Positions 53,149 through 64,000 of a stretch of DNA of 64,000 nucleotides are shown in pieces. Each line of letters begins with the position of its first letter. The stretch's first letter is position 1. The translations under genes were made by a program, and so were the position numbers. The notes below the pieces were generated by a model. It ran no database searches. It was not told where the DNA came from and saw only the letters and a program-made list of their open reading frames with translations. The DNA is taken from NCBI GenBank assembly GCA_003313425.1, contig NHZP01000054.1, positions 186,001-250,000 of the forward strand. Direction: 5' to 3'. The DNA comes from Pseudopyrenochaeta lycopersici (lineage: Eukaryota; Ascomycota; Dothideomycetes; Pleosporales; Pseudopyrenochaetaceae).

Positions 53149-54345
53149 TGGCGAATTCTGTAAGAGGTGAGTTGGTTGACTGGAGGCGTGGCCGAGGTCG
53201 AGTTTGAATCGCAAGGCTGCGGGGCTAAGGTCGGCCCGCTTGCCAAGACTTCACACAGCCACAGACATGGCAGCCACCGTAAGTAAACTACAGCTGTGAT
53301 GATTATGTGGCTGTTTCGCACTAGCCAGGACTGGTAATCGTTCCGGTTGGAGGTACCAACCGGGGTGGCGACCCTACATGAATTTGCGTGCGACAGCAGG
53401 CACAAGGCTAGTGATAACTCCTAAGCGTCGTGGCAAGGTTCTAAGGGTTAGATAACACCGTTACAAGTATTATAGAGTGGTAAGAGTTTAACGGTGGTGC
53501 CATAGGGAAGGAACGCTGTTTCACCAAAGAATAAGGCTTCCTGCGAAACAGGCGCGAAGGCGACGATGCGCAACGTAATTTTTAGATAGAAAGGGTTCTA
53601 GATGTCTAGGAATAGCTGCAGCACATGACCTCTAAGTTAATATAGATACCTAGATGTAAGGAAGAGTTATTGCTGCTTTGAAGTCTAAGTACCTATAGTT
53701 TTTCTCGTTACGGAGTGGTTCTCGTTACGTAGCGGGGGATGTTACTCAGCGAACCGAGTGTCAGAGACAGCACCGATTATAGGGCCTATTGAAACGGGCG
53801 GCCGCATCGAAATTCCCAGTACAATTAGTTCGCGCGCATCCAGCGCCACCCAGCCAGGAAGTCAAGTCCCAAGCCAGGCACCTACGATACCCCGAAAGAG
53901 CTCGCGGCGGAAATGATTGATAGATGTGATCGGTTTTAATAGAACACGGCTTTCAATAGTGATAGGCTCGCCGAACCTTCCACCACATGGTCAAGGCCAA
54001 GTAATCACAAATTGTAAAGTGGTTTATGAGTGCAGCTGATCATGGTATGCAGTGACTCTTTCTGCAACGCACTAACACAGACTCGGTGATCCCTTATTAG
54101 TGGGCTGTGCGCTGAGAACAAAGAGAAAGCAACTTCCGGAAACCGGTTGTGGCCACAGCTGTATCATGGGGTTGAGACTAGAACCGAATCGGTAGTTATT
54201 TATGGTCGTATGCATCGGCTATGGAAGATGAGATAGCTCCGGGGAGTAGCACGATCTTCACTTTTCGCCGTGCAACAGACACGCCTGGAACAAGAGAAAC
54301 GATTAGCAACAGAGCAAGAATTTCGAGTTATTCTATACTGCTTAG
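53149..54345. other. AT-rich spacer, no gene seen
   Basis: Contains runs of TA/AT-rich DNA (53440-53700) suggesting a mutated repeat. A purine tract followed by TGTTAC near 53740 could be the start of an LTR, but no partner is visible. No supportable gene. Confidence 0.4.
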
Positions 54346-55357
54346 CACTCAGCGTTCACCAAAACAACGATTCTGAAGGCTTTTCAGGGTACAGGGCTCG
54401 CACCTTTTGATCCTAACATTATACTCAAAAAGCTTATTGGTGCGATTCTGGTACTGCTGTCCGCACTTGCCGTTGGTGAGTTGTTCTCCTGCAAAACTGC
54501 TGGCGGCGGGCAGCTCTTCCTGACTTGTCGACAGGCATTATTGCCAGCAGCAATGGCCCGGCACCATCGGTTGAAGCCTACTACGGATCGTGGGAGTCGC
54601 GCCTCGGATATCGACTCGTCCTAAGGAACACAAGACATTGTGGATTATACGCCAAGGGCCAGATTTCACCCTTTCCCATTTCTACAGCACAGCGCGCTAT
54701 GGAAGAAAAGCTATACGAGCGACTTGGCCTGAAGCCGGGAGGGAAAGTACTCGATGCCGGGGCGGGTTCAGGCTACGTTGCCATGACCATGGCCCGACAC
54801 GGTCTACAAGTGCAGGCTATCGATATCACGCCACATCATCTTGCTGACGCACGGAAAAATGTCAAGAATTACGGTCTCGAAAGCAAGATTAACTTACAGT
54901 GAACTACGGAAATTACCATGACCTCAGTGCGTTTCCTGATGAATCTTTTGACGGCATTTACACCATGGAGACGTTCGTACATGCCGATGATCCGCTCAAA
55001 GTCCTCAACAACTTCAAGCGTCTGCTCAAACCAGGCGGTGTTCTGGTTCTTCACGAAGCTGACTTTGACCGCGACTCGAAGACACTGCAAGACGTACTTC
55101 GGCTGTCCCACTGTCAAAACACGCTTCCTCAAGGTGGTTATCAGGAACTTCTAGAGAAGACGGGCTTCAAGGACTTTTCGCTTGAGGATCAGATTTTCAA
55201 GCTCCTTAGTATTCAAGATCGCTTCATCAACGTCTACCCTGTGTGTCTCTACCTAGGTTTTTCTCCACCCTTGAATATCCTTTCCTCTGAAGATTGGCGT
55301 GACCCGAGCACTAGGCTCTACGAAGGTCTGTTCTTGCACGAACTTTCCGGGAATTGA
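54346..55357 (+). pseudogene. SAM-dependent methyltransferase, one frameshift
   Basis: An N-terminal exon (54346-54475; membrane segment LIGAILVLLSALAV), intron 54476-54534 (gtgagt...gacag), then AYYGSWESRLGYRLVLRNTR, the SAM-binding motif I KVLDAGAGSGYVAMTMARHG and VQAIDITPHHLADAR. At 54897-54902 the frame ends in TGA, and the adjacent frame continues with family sequence: NYGNYHDLSAFPDESFDGIY, TMETFVHADDPLKVL and RLLKPGGVLVLHEADFDRD. One missing base explains this, so it is either a recent frameshift or a sequence error. It resembles the sterol C-methyltransferase-like class with an N-terminal anchor; the substrate is unknown. No ATG is evident in the first exon, and the 3' end overlaps the opposing gene by about 105 bp. 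Confidence 0.75.
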
Positions 55358-55942
55358 TAACCTGATTAAGCAGATTGGAGAAATATCCTTGAGCCGGGTC
55401 ACCTCCCCTCCAACCCCAACTATCTTCGGCCGCTTAGTAGTTCTGAGTTTCCGTTCATCATCATTCCAAAAGCAATAGGCAGTTCGGAGTTTCCTTCTGT
55501 TGAACAGCACTCGAAGGTTTGCTATCTCTATCTCTTCACAGCCTGTTAAGACTTGGGCGATGTTTATGGTAATACCACAATCGAACGAAATTTCGTGTGA
55601 GGCGCTGTTATACTCATGTTCCTGTAAACTTGCAAAGAATCTAGCTTGCTCATAGTACAGATCTCCATGTATATCGTCCGCGAGCAAAACCAGGTAAATA
55701 TCGTGGTGTCCATCGGATTTGTTGTAGTATTCGTGTAAGCTAGGGCCAACAAGAACCGGGTTTACATTAAATTTCTCTACTGCGAGCTGAAGCCATCTTT
55801 CGTCTTTAAAGATTGCTCTCCAGAGAAACTCATGGGACTTTTGGTTTTTTGTGCGCTTGAAATGGAATGCTTCGGCCGCATTTCCCGCTGAAAACGCTGG
55901 CAGATACGATGAAATAGAATCCCAGATCTCTTGTACGTGCAT
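55253..55942 (-). CDS. F-box-like hypothetical protein
   Basis: 230 codons starting MHVQEIWDSISSYLPAFSAG, reminiscent of the short F-box-like start of many fungal hypothetical proteins (E.W..I.SYLP), followed by FLWRAIFKDERWLQLA and a beta-rich body. Single exon, no break. The tail overlaps the methyltransferase 3' end on the other strand. Function unknown; the F-box reading is weak because only helix-like spacing supports it. Confidence 0.55.
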   Translation of the reverse strand: MHVQEIWDSISSYLPAFSAGNAAEAFHFKRTKNQKSHEFLWRAIFKDERWLQLAVEKFNVNPVLVGPSLHEYYNKSDGHHDIYLVLLADDIHGDLYYEQARFFASLQEHEYNSASHEISFDCGITINIAQVLTGCEEIEIANLRVLFNRRKLRTAYCFWNDDERKLRTTKRPKIVGVGGEVTRLKDISPICLIRLSIPGKFVQEQTFVEPSARVTPIFRGKDIQGWRKT

Positions 55943-57011
55943 AACGGCAAACTTAGACAGGATTGTGATATACTAGTTTTGGTCCAGGCGAAGCAGTTCT
56001 CGTTGTGATATACTCGTTTTGCGACCCAGTTTTGGCCCCCGGTACCATAGAATATTTTGACCCCAATTCAGGCCACCAATTCGGGCCACAAAGTCAACAG
56101 ACTATGTACTAACTTATGTAGGCAATCTAATTTGGTCAGAGTAGCTCGAATCCGCCCCATAGCAGCGTCCTATTTTGGGCCAATGCATTGTCTTTGGTAA
56201 ACAGAATCCGGAATGTAATAGCAATAATAGCAACCAGGGGAGCGGCGAGGATGGCGACTAGAACAATGGGGCATATAACTTTCTTCGGCATGGCAAGAGT
56301 TTTGGAGGGCGCCTTTGGTGTGGCCACAGAGAGGATATTTCGTGACTTATAAATAGGCCTTTCCATATTGGCTTGTTGAGGGGACCAGAAATGGAGCTGA
56401 CTCCAAGCTTTCCCTTAGCTTGGGTACCGAGCATGGGTGTCAGAATCAGGCCCAGCAAACAAGAATAGCGCTTATACATATTATGTAAAGCTGTCAGATA
56501 CAAGCGAGGGTATGCGAGGTTCATTGAGGCCTTGGTGCATGAATGATGTTGATCGTATTACCACTTCCGGATGCTGTTGCGCCTGGTCTACAGAGTGTGA
56601 GCGAATAGCTACCTGTGCAGCGATTCATTGTAGTGCACACATGATGGCTGCATAGGCAGGGTGAGCCTTGTCTCCATATAACAGGCATGTCAAGGGACGA
56701 CATGGTCAGGGGTTGCGTTGTTCGGAGGCTCTGAAGAGAGCTGTCCTCTGTGTGCTGAGAGGTGAGGTGTTGCCTCATGTATGTAAGCCCACGATGAGCC
56801 TGTATAGACAGTGGCGGTGAATCCTTGCTTGTAGCTACACAGGGATACTGCGCATTGTTACTTCATAACAGAGGAGGGATTGATGATCTGCTATGTGACG
56901 AGCTAAGGTATCGCTTATTGCTTCGACAGAAGCTGAGGGCATGCAGCAATCCCCTGCTACGTACAAGCTTTCCATGAAGGCTCATCAGTCACACTGTCCG
57001 TCAACTCTTCA
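55943..57011. other. Spacer, one possible small membrane ORF
   Basis: Two short similar motifs (gtgatatact(a/c)gttttg) lie near 55965 and 56005. A minus ORF at 56136-56366 contains one strong membrane segment (VLVAILAAPLVAIIAITF) and could be an exon of a small membrane protein, but no partner exons are evident. Confidence 0.35.
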
Positions 57012-57233
57012 ATGACTGAGCCCGCAGCAGAAGCGTTCGCAAGAAGTCGTAACCGACAGCGACGGTGTATAGTAACTTCATTTACTCTCCAAGAAGTAAC
57101 TAGTGAGACCTCACACCTGGGGGCAGATGTGGAGGAGATCACCTTCCAAGACCTCATGAACGGCGATGGCAAGGCGAAGCTAGGATATGAGAAGATCCGC
57201 TTCTATGAACAAAAGGCACTGACTGAGGCATAA
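57012..57233 (+). pseudogene. HET-domain relic
   Basis: The segment HLGADVEEITFQDLMNGDG, then KAKLGYEKIRFYEQKAL, aligns with the start of the HET domain in the HNWD protein of this window (HTWGADTEEVTFEDLTNGTG, KDKSGYEKIQFCREQA). Only about 40 residues remain before a stop, with unrelated sequence on either side. A dead fragment of an HNWD-type gene. Confidence 0.75.
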
Positions 57234-58557
57234 CGATATACGGCAAGCTTCTGTTGACAGGTCTAGAAAGTACGGTGATATCTGATCGGAGAGACCGAAA
57301 TTTTAGACTTTCGGTGAGACCGAGAATATCGGATTGACCGTCGGCCAGTCCGAAGAGCTGAAGTTGAGACCGCAGATATAAAGACTAGGTTGCGCTCTGT
57401 AGAAGAGAGAGAGAGACAACTCAAAAGAGAGATAATTCCAAGCCTATTGAGAATTGCATGACATGTGCCACGTATTTGAGTACTCATAACAACAGCTTCG
57501 CTGGGGGTTTACTTGTGAAAACAGTATTGAAAAGGCTTCTAAGTCCTGGAGGGGGATTCAAAAACTTTGTAACAGAATCTTACTATGAGAGTCGTTATTT
57601 ACAGATATGTATGCGCGAACGTTTATATGCGGCTGAGTATTGAACATAGGTATCCATCCTGAAATTGGGCGTAGCACATTCCAGCTAAATGAGGCGCACA
57701 AGGAATCTATTTAGATATTTTAGCGAGTTCACACGCTCTCACCGGAGTCCGATTCTTGAATCATGACCCACTGTGTTAATGCGACCATCTTAACCCAGCA
57801 CATTTATAACTAACATTAATCCTTATTTCCTACGTAAGTTAAATAATTAAATCTAGATTACTTCTAAGTTATCGAGGGAGTTAATAGTATTGTCAGCATT
57901 TAATTAATGTTTTGGTCAGAATGGATGAGAATTGATGGGGGTCAGGTTATTTTATTTATTTTTGTCGTTTTCGTGATCGTGTTCTTTGGTTCTGTTCTCT
58001 CTCCTTTTTAAACACAGACCTGATACATCGGTGATATATCGGTGATACCGTCCACGATGCAGTATTCGTAGCTTTTTATGCCTATTATCTGACAAGTATC
58101 CTAATTTATTTACGCCAATTACTACTTAAGGCACATATTATAGCTCCTACTTAAATACATCGCTCGTTTACGCCTTATTAGATATACTAGCTTACTACAT
58201 AGGCTAGACATTATTTGTTATTTTTATATTTAGAAAGGTAAAAGTTTAAGGAGAGAATTTAGATCTATAAGACAATTTTAGACCTACTTCTCTAACTTAA
58301 AATGTAGTTTCTCCCAGATTGCCTCTATCTGTCTCTTTAAATAACCTTTAGCGCACTGTCTAGACAATTTCTTTCAAAGAAGTAGAGAAAGCTCGATAGA
58401 AAAATCTCAAGATTTTATTCTGCTAGTCCAATATCCTAACTACCTTGATACCGGATGATATTGGGAATGCTACTCTCAGAGCTGATTCGAGTAGCTAGGG
58501 CAAGACGACTCGTGACATCCGTCACATCTCAACTCGGCTCATGCCTCTTGCCCTCTC
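57234..58557. other. AT-rich decayed DNA
   Basis: From about 57700 to 58440 the sequence is strongly TA-rich with many stops in all frames, as left by repeat-induced point mutation of an old element. No gene or identifiable element remains. Confidence 0.5.
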
Positions 58558-60489
58558 CTATCTCCTCACAATGCCCCTACAACCTTCTCCTAACTCAGTA
58601 GATGGATAGGATAAGGGGAACAGAGGGGGCAGCGCGGGGAAACCGTTGTCTATGCTCAAATAAACTGTTGGAAGGCCATTCAGGCCGATCGTTGGCATGG
58701 GGTTCGTTAAGGCAAAGCTGGGTAAGACCTGTGAGAGCTTGGTAACAAGTCGTGGTAGATACCGAGACTCACCACCGCAAAGCGTGGAGATCAGGGTCAG
58801 GAAGTAATAAATCAAGTCGTGAGAGCCAAGGGTGGATGCATCTGGTTGAGAAGATGTGCAAGCAACGACATCAATAAGACAACAAGCGACGTCGAACAGC
58901 TTTTCGATCTGCGGTAATATTAGATCAATTTCCACCTCCAGTATGGTCTTACTAGGTAAGTGTGCAGGGGCAAGAAGGGAGCGATCATCAGAGATAGACG
59001 CTGCTAGAGTGGGCCCATCTACGCGATGCAACAGGATTTGGGTTGAAATGGGTAGGAATCCGAGTGCTTTGCATGAGGAACCTAACAGGAGTTTGGAATT
59101 GAAGAATACGCTTTCATAGTACTCACCAGTCCAGCACCGTGCACTTCCATAGCTGGTTGTGAAAAATAGGCGGTCATTGCAAGCAAGTCCCTTGAGATCT
59201 GAATAGGGTAATTCACAGTCATTGAGCTGTCACTCGACACGCCGCTTCCTAGTCCTTGATCCAGACATTGTTGCCAAATCATCGCCCGTAGCCATTGCTG
59301 AGTGACGCGGATCTCGACAGCCTGGGCTTCTGTGCATTCCAGATATGCTGGAATCGCTTCAGAAAGCTGCGTTTGCAACTGTGCTATTTGAGTTGGATCT
59401 ACATACGAATGGACTCCGCTCCAGAGGTTAATAAAACTATCGTCAATGGTTTTGTACAAGTTGATGAGAAGTTCGAGTCCCATCGAAACGGGTCTATCGG
59501 ATGGCACCTCGTCCAAGGAAGGTGGATCAACGATTTGGAAGAGCGAGACTGGGCGGCGCTTGTGAAGAGCATATGTCCTGCAATACATGTGAGCTGAAAT
59601 GGTCAAGAAATTAATATGTCGAAAGACAGTACAGAACCCATACCTTTCCGCCATGAAGAGAAGCCAGTACAGAACCCGGTTCCGAGAGATGTCAAGGGGA
59701 TCGTGCTTGTACGTTTCCTCATCGTGCATTCCAAGGAGTTGCGCTTGCGTTATGGCTTCCCGTAAATAGGACCAAGCTGTGTTCTCCTTTGCCAATCCAA
59801 AGTAGCTGCCACAGTAAAACCACGATGTAAGAACCGTGTAGTGTGTGGGACTTTCACGATAATCGTAGCCTTTCCGTACTCGAATTGACTCTTCGAGAAG
59901 AACATGCCCAACGCTTACGTTCGACTTCTGGGCCATCCAAGGCCGCGACAGCACGCTTGGCGACGCCTTCATGTTGGCTCCTATCATAACGTACGCACAC
60001 AGCGCCACGATCATGCAGTAAGCTTCCGTGGAACGTTCCATATTCACGACGGCTTCTTGTGCTCTCGGTTCGTGAAGCACAGGCTGTGAAGGATATACAT
60101 TAGCGAAAAAGAACTCCAAGCAGCTCTGGACGAGCGCTGGAGGTAATAGGCCGGGTGTGCGTGTACATGCCGAAGAAAGTGTACCTCTGTCGATCCCCGG
60201 TTCTGGAGAGAATACTGCACCGAGCTGGGCGTTCCGTTGGTTTTCGTGGAGCTCAAAGATCACTTTGCCTCGGGTCCCTTTTGGTCCTGGTTTCAGTCGG
60301 GTGGCATTGTATGTGCATGCAAGACCAGCGGAAGCGCACTTTGTGCACGGATTGGTGCCATTGTTGATGCATTTTGTCTTTCGTCGGCGGCAGCTGCGGG
60401 AGGTAATGTGAGCGATTATGTTAGTGGGAATGGCGTAAGCATACACACCTGTCGCATGAGCGCTGGGTAGTGCTAGTAAGGGAAGCCAT
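58558..60489 (-). CDS. Zn2Cys6 fungal transcription factor
   Basis: Start ATG at 60489; exon 1 60489-60449 encodes MASLTSTTQRSCDS. An intron at 60448-60394 (gtgtgt...cgcag, 55 bp) joins it to CRRRKTKCINNGTNPCTKC, completing the six-cysteine cluster (C-x2-C-x6-C-x7-C-x2-C-x6-C). Exon 2 runs to 59644; intron 59643-59578 (gtatgg...tgcag, 66 bp, in phase) joins MAE to RTYALHKRRPVSLFQ. The middle-homology region is typical of sugar- or amino-acid-responsive regulators (PPALVQSCLEFFFANVYPSQ, AWSYLREAITQAQLLGMHDE). After HGAGL near 59125 a gtgagt donor begins another intron ending near 59068; the next exon (to 58558: LFDVACCLIDVV, SRYLPRLVTKLSQVL) needs a junction I could not phase cleanly. Probably functional; a frame error there cannot be excluded. 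Target genes unknown. Confidence 0.87.
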
Positions 60490-61258
60490 GATGGGGCTGG
60501 GTGCTAGTAGACGGAACTCTCGTCCACCGTGTGGAAAATCGAGCAATCGACAAGCGAACCTATTAGTACTTATCGCACAGCGGTTCTTAGCAGGCAGAGT
60601 AGATGTACGGCGTATTGTGATGTACTTGGGAGACTGTAAGCGCCGGGTTTATATAGGGTAGAGCCAAGCGATAGCTTGGCCGATCGAACTACTTTGGGAT
60701 GGAAGGATGAAGGTTAGTTCCCCTGAAGGCTGTCTGAGGCGTGGGAAGCTAATACTGATATACCAGCATATCGGGTCTAATGACGTCCATAAATTACGAC
60801 ACTCACGACACCGATAATGAGAGACAGTTCGTGCAAAGAATGGTGCATCACTTGGGAGGTATTGCCTGTGAAACACAACTAGGTGAGCTCATTCAAAATA
60901 ATCCAATGGCAAATAGAGACCTAAAGAACTAAGTCGCAAGCATGTTGCACAGAAGGCAAAGGCTAAAATGTGAGAATAAGCATGTTGGAAGAAAACATCT
61001 TATTATGCAACGTGCGGCTGCTCGTAAATGCGCAGCCTTCACTCGCAACCTGCAGTCATACGCAATCTTCATTGCAGGTGACTATTGAAGCGCTTCTCAA
61101 TCTCTTGAATCAATCCTAACCCCACCACCCCGATTCGGCCAAATCTTCATGGGCGTCATCAAGTTCTGACGTTGTCGCTTCGGCTTTGACCGAGTGTCCC
61201 AATCTCACGAACCGAGAACGTATCAGAGTAGGGAGAAATGATATTTGCCACATGTTCC
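60490..61258. other. Promoter region and spacer, no gene seen
   Basis: Upstream region of the transcription factor. No gene. A TATA-like gtttatatag lies near 60650 on the plus strand without an associated ORF. Confidence 0.45.
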
Positions 61259-61382
61259 TGTCAAGATGGGCGATGAAGGCAGTGGTCATGTGACCTTGGC
61301 TACATGACTAATTAGCGTCATTACTTAGTCTCAGGCCCAGCTTGATTAATGGGACAACTCTTACACCCCCCAAGTTTTGACA
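61259..61382 (+). mobile_element. 124-bp TG..CA repeat (solo-LTR-like or MITE), copy 2
   Basis: Second copy of the 124-bp unit at 7899-8022, in inverted orientation, with its own 5-bp duplication gttcc at 61254-61258 and 61383-61387. Identical length and nearly identical sequence point to recent movement. Confidence 0.85.
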
Positions 61383-61502
61383 GTTCCAGAAGGCAGGTAG
61401 TATTTGGAACGCTATAAGTATGAAAGAGAGGATGTTGAATCCTAACAACGTAACAACTCCAGCAGAACGATGTTGGATCACTTCAAACTGGAAAAGGGCA
61501 GC

Positions 61503-62408
61503 CTACGTCGATTTCTCTTCTTGAGCCGTGCAGTCAAGAGGCAGTACAGATCCCCCCTTAGCATCCTTGTGCCTCATGCTGGCTGACCCGTCCGAAAAAG
61601 ACGACCATGGTACCTTAACGTCCCACAAATCTGCTCCACTAATCCTCAGCAACAGATACCCATCAGTTGTACCTCCCTTTGATTCGCCCCCTTCAAATAT
61701 GCCTTGCTTTTCTACGCCTTCTTGAGAGAAAATGACCTCCTGGTGAAGCAACCCAACTAATTGTTCCCCACGATATCGGACTGCACTTGTCTCCTTGTTT
61801 GGAGTCGCTAAGGATTGCAGTTGAGGCAGAAGCCACCTAGATAATATAGCGACTCCGCTATTCTTCTTTCGAGCCGACAGACCAACCATACCTGCAAAGT
61901 CGAACAGCGCCAGGCGATAAGAACCGTCAGGGTCTCGCAACCCAAAGTAAAAGGGAGCTTCACCTTCATGGAACAAAGCCCATTGGAATGGGGTAAGTTT
62001 AATTCTACCGCTTTGATCCAAACTCAGATCGCCGAAATTGACAGCATGTTTTACCTCCAACAGCGTTTGTGGAGACGGTGGAGGTGAACGTGGAGGGGGA
62101 GCTGAATCGAACACCGGCGGTGGAGGGGGAGGTTGACGCGACGGTGGTTGGTTGGCTCTGAGAAGCTCGGAGATGCATTCAAGCTGAAGCGCCACTCCTG
62201 TAGTTGACCTGAGGAAAGGTTAGCAATGTACAGTTTCAATCAAATTTCTGGCCTACTTTGTCCATACTCTCCAGAGTAGAAGCCCTACGCAGATCAACAG
62301 CAGCAGTACGCTGCTTATGGACCAAGTGGTTGTTGCTTGTTTGTAAGAAATAAGAGAAGAGAGCTGTTCCACAAGCTTTTCTCCAGCCTCTTCGTTAAGT
62401 GGAGCCAT
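61503..62408 (-). CDS. Proline-rich single-pass membrane protein, unknown
   Basis: Exon 1 62408-62268 encodes 47 residues ending in a membrane segment (WSISSVLLLLICVGLLLWR). Intron 62267-62184 (gtatgg, branch gctaac, cttcag) then exon 2 62183-61503; about 273 residues. After the anchor comes a proline-rich linker (RQPPPPPPVFDSAPPPRSPP) and a globular part (GRIKLTPFQWALFHEGEAPF, FYFGLRDPDGSYRLALFDFA). The acceptor choice is mine: a nearer one (cctcag) would shift the frame to an early stop. Layout suggests a short N-terminal tail, a membrane pass and a soluble domain. No family recognised. Confidence 0.6.
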
Positions 62409-62829
62409 CTTAAAGCTTCTTGTTGACAAACAGCATGAATGGAGGTAGATATCAAACGGAAGATACTGAGCCTTTGTACTGTGGATGCAACGTGCTTCAA
62501 GGTAATTTTAGGTGTTTGCCTTCCTATCTGTATCGCCTCATTTGCCTCTTTTTGCCACCGAGGCTCGGCTTCGATTGTCCAGGGGCGGCGCGGATTGGGG
62601 ATGCATCAGCGCGATTCGTCCGGGAAGGTGAAAGTTTGGCGAGTTGCATGTATCGAAGAGCCTGGGTCCAGCCGTTGCTTAGCCCGAGAGCATGGTCCAA
62701 GAGTGTGCCTCTATGAAGCCACTTAGCAAACCCCTTGACGGATGCACCTTCTTGGGTGTTGTCCCGCATCCAGCCACTCGCATGGCTTAGGACCATAGAG
62801 GAACTCTATTTCCATGCAGTTGAATTGTG
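62409..62829. other. Spacer before second direct repeat
   Basis: Short ORFs only; includes the promoter of the preceding minus-strand gene. Nothing else seen. Confidence 0.45.
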
Positions 62830-63708
62830 TACGTTATTTTTATTTGATTTGTGGCGCATATAGACGAATACTAGTAACGGGTGCTTTTGGAGTTTCTCGA
62901 GTGAATCTTTAAACTGTTCTTTGAACCTCATGACACAGCTGGAGGTGCATGTATGCCTGCATAAGCCATTTAGCAGTCAGATTCGTCACCGGTTTACGTC
63001 TCCGAAACTGTGTGTGTCTGCAAGACGAAGTAGGCAGGACAGCATCATCAGCGACCCTCTTTTTGGCTAAAGAGTATTCGTTAAGTTATGCTTGCATCAG
63101 CGGCGGAAGGCATGGAGACATTTGAACGCTAGCGCCTCTAACGCAGCCTCGACAGGCTATTACCACACTTCCGTTCTCTGGTCGATTGCCCTGGCACGGT
63201 TTGGGTTCCGCGTTGGAACATTCTGCGCCCGGGGTTGGTAAGGGCTGGCAGCCCCCTAGGACTCACGCTGGTTTCTTTCTCCTCGCGTGTGCTCTTGAGC
63301 CAAATTCCTGTCCGGTTGAGGGCAGAGAAAGGCGGCAAAGCGATGGATTGTATACGACAAAAGGCCAGGGATGACGAAGCAGAATGCAGGCAGGGAATAC
63401 CTGGGGAGCACTTAGCAGGCAAATGCCCTGACTGACGCATTGAGAACCCCTGCGCATCCTCGCTGGCAGCTTATTCTAAAAGGTAAATGTGGTTTGCATG
63501 ATTCAACCGCGGAAATCCTTCCGATTGTAGTAGGAGTACTGAGAGTGTAATTTTCTTCCCTTCCATCCATCGCTTCTGCGCAATGAATCATCACCAAGGT
63601 CCTCTGCCAAAAGCCCCGCCCGCTCAGGCCTACTGTTATTGCCTAAGGATAGAGGCTGCGTAAGCGCTGTAACCGTAATATCAGCGACCAGTCCATATGG
63701 AACAAACT
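62830..63708. repeat. Long direct repeat, copy 2
   Basis: Same orientation as 1-879, one difference seen (63688). After 63708 the sequence departs from copy 1 (ttctgcagcctaacg here, actgcttcttcgctag there). No gene recognised. Confidence 0.93.
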
Positions 63709-64000
63709 TTCTGCAGCCTAACGCCTCACGTAAAGAAAGCCCTAGCATGCACTGTCTATCGAGGCGGGGCGAGCCAAGTCATGTCAACCGGCAAGCGCAT
63801 CGCCTGGCTTACCGGAAGTATGGGAGCTCGGACACATCAGTAGTCAGTAAAAGGCGCAGAAGCATATGGATGATATTTCCATTCTCGTCCACAGTCAGAA
63901 GCTCCTACACGGTAACTCATTACATACACCATTCCCCGTTCTCTGCTTTCTGATATTGCTTTGACCTTCACAACACGCGAGGCAGGTCTTCTCCCGCGCT
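63709..64000. other. Right edge of window, no gene seen
   Basis: Unique DNA after the repeat junction; a 104-codon plus ORF (63639-63953) spans the junction but has no features. Confidence 0.4.

Noticed and set aside
53730..53800. Purine tract followed by TGTTAC, like the start of a Gypsy LTR
   Set aside because: No partner LTR, pol gene or target duplication found; too little to call.
54346..60489. Secondary-metabolite cluster (methyltransferase plus Zn2Cys6 regulator)
   Set aside because: No polyketide synthase, NRPS, terpene synthase or other core enzyme in the window; HET relic and decayed DNA separate the two genes.
1..64000. Starship-type giant element bounded by the 879-bp repeats
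   Set aside because: No DUF3435 tyrosine-recombinase captain gene seen near either end; the repeats alone do not define a Starship.

Overview
The window is nuclear DNA of a filamentous ascomycete (Pezizomycotina; a Dothideomycete/Pleosporales-type genome is my guess, not shown). Support: short 46-90 bp GT-AG introns, fungal-only families (HET, HET-NACHT-WD40, SUR7-like, Zn2Cys6 regulator), and a dense load of fungal retro- and DNA transposons with AT-rich decayed spacers. It reads as an accessory, repeat-rich island: few ordinary genes, several broken ones, and a cluster of allorecognition/NLR-type genes.

Layout. 1-879 is a direct repeat whose second copy lies at 62830-63708 with one mismatch seen, so almost the whole window sits between two copies. 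2.6-13 kb holds a multi-exon unknown protein, a small membrane protein with a 124-bp TG..CA repeat just before its start codon, a hAT relic and a SUR7-like membrane protein. 14-20.3 kb is one uninterrupted 2086-codon Copia polyprotein carrying, between integrase and reverse transcriptase, a tandem array of four perfect Zn2Cys6 clusters plus a degenerate fifth. A 5'-truncated LINE follows (to 22.4 kb), then a dead PTR2-type peptide transporter (24.6-26.5 kb) and an intact two-ORF LINE with 15-bp target duplications (27.1-33.1 kb).

33.5-53.1 kb is the most unusual part. Three successive modules, each with one HET or repeat-sensor gene, are each bracketed by inward-facing inverted copies of one GC-rich terminal repeat family, and the inner extension of each pair is private to that pair: (i) HET-NACHT-WD40, 33545-37678; (ii) a membrane protein convergent with a long ankyrin/ubiquitin-like/protease-like gene, 38305-49537; (iii) a HET protein, 50303-53143. 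No transposase of their own is visible. The ankyrin gene is split by an intact hAT element with a perfect 8-bp target duplication, and its frame is consistent across the hAT and across its introns.

53-62.8 kb holds a frameshifted SAM methyltransferase, an F-box-like unknown, a HET-domain relic, AT-rich decayed DNA, a Zn2Cys6 transcription factor and a proline-rich single-pass membrane protein. I see no rRNA, convincing tRNA, CRISPR array or biosynthetic core enzyme.
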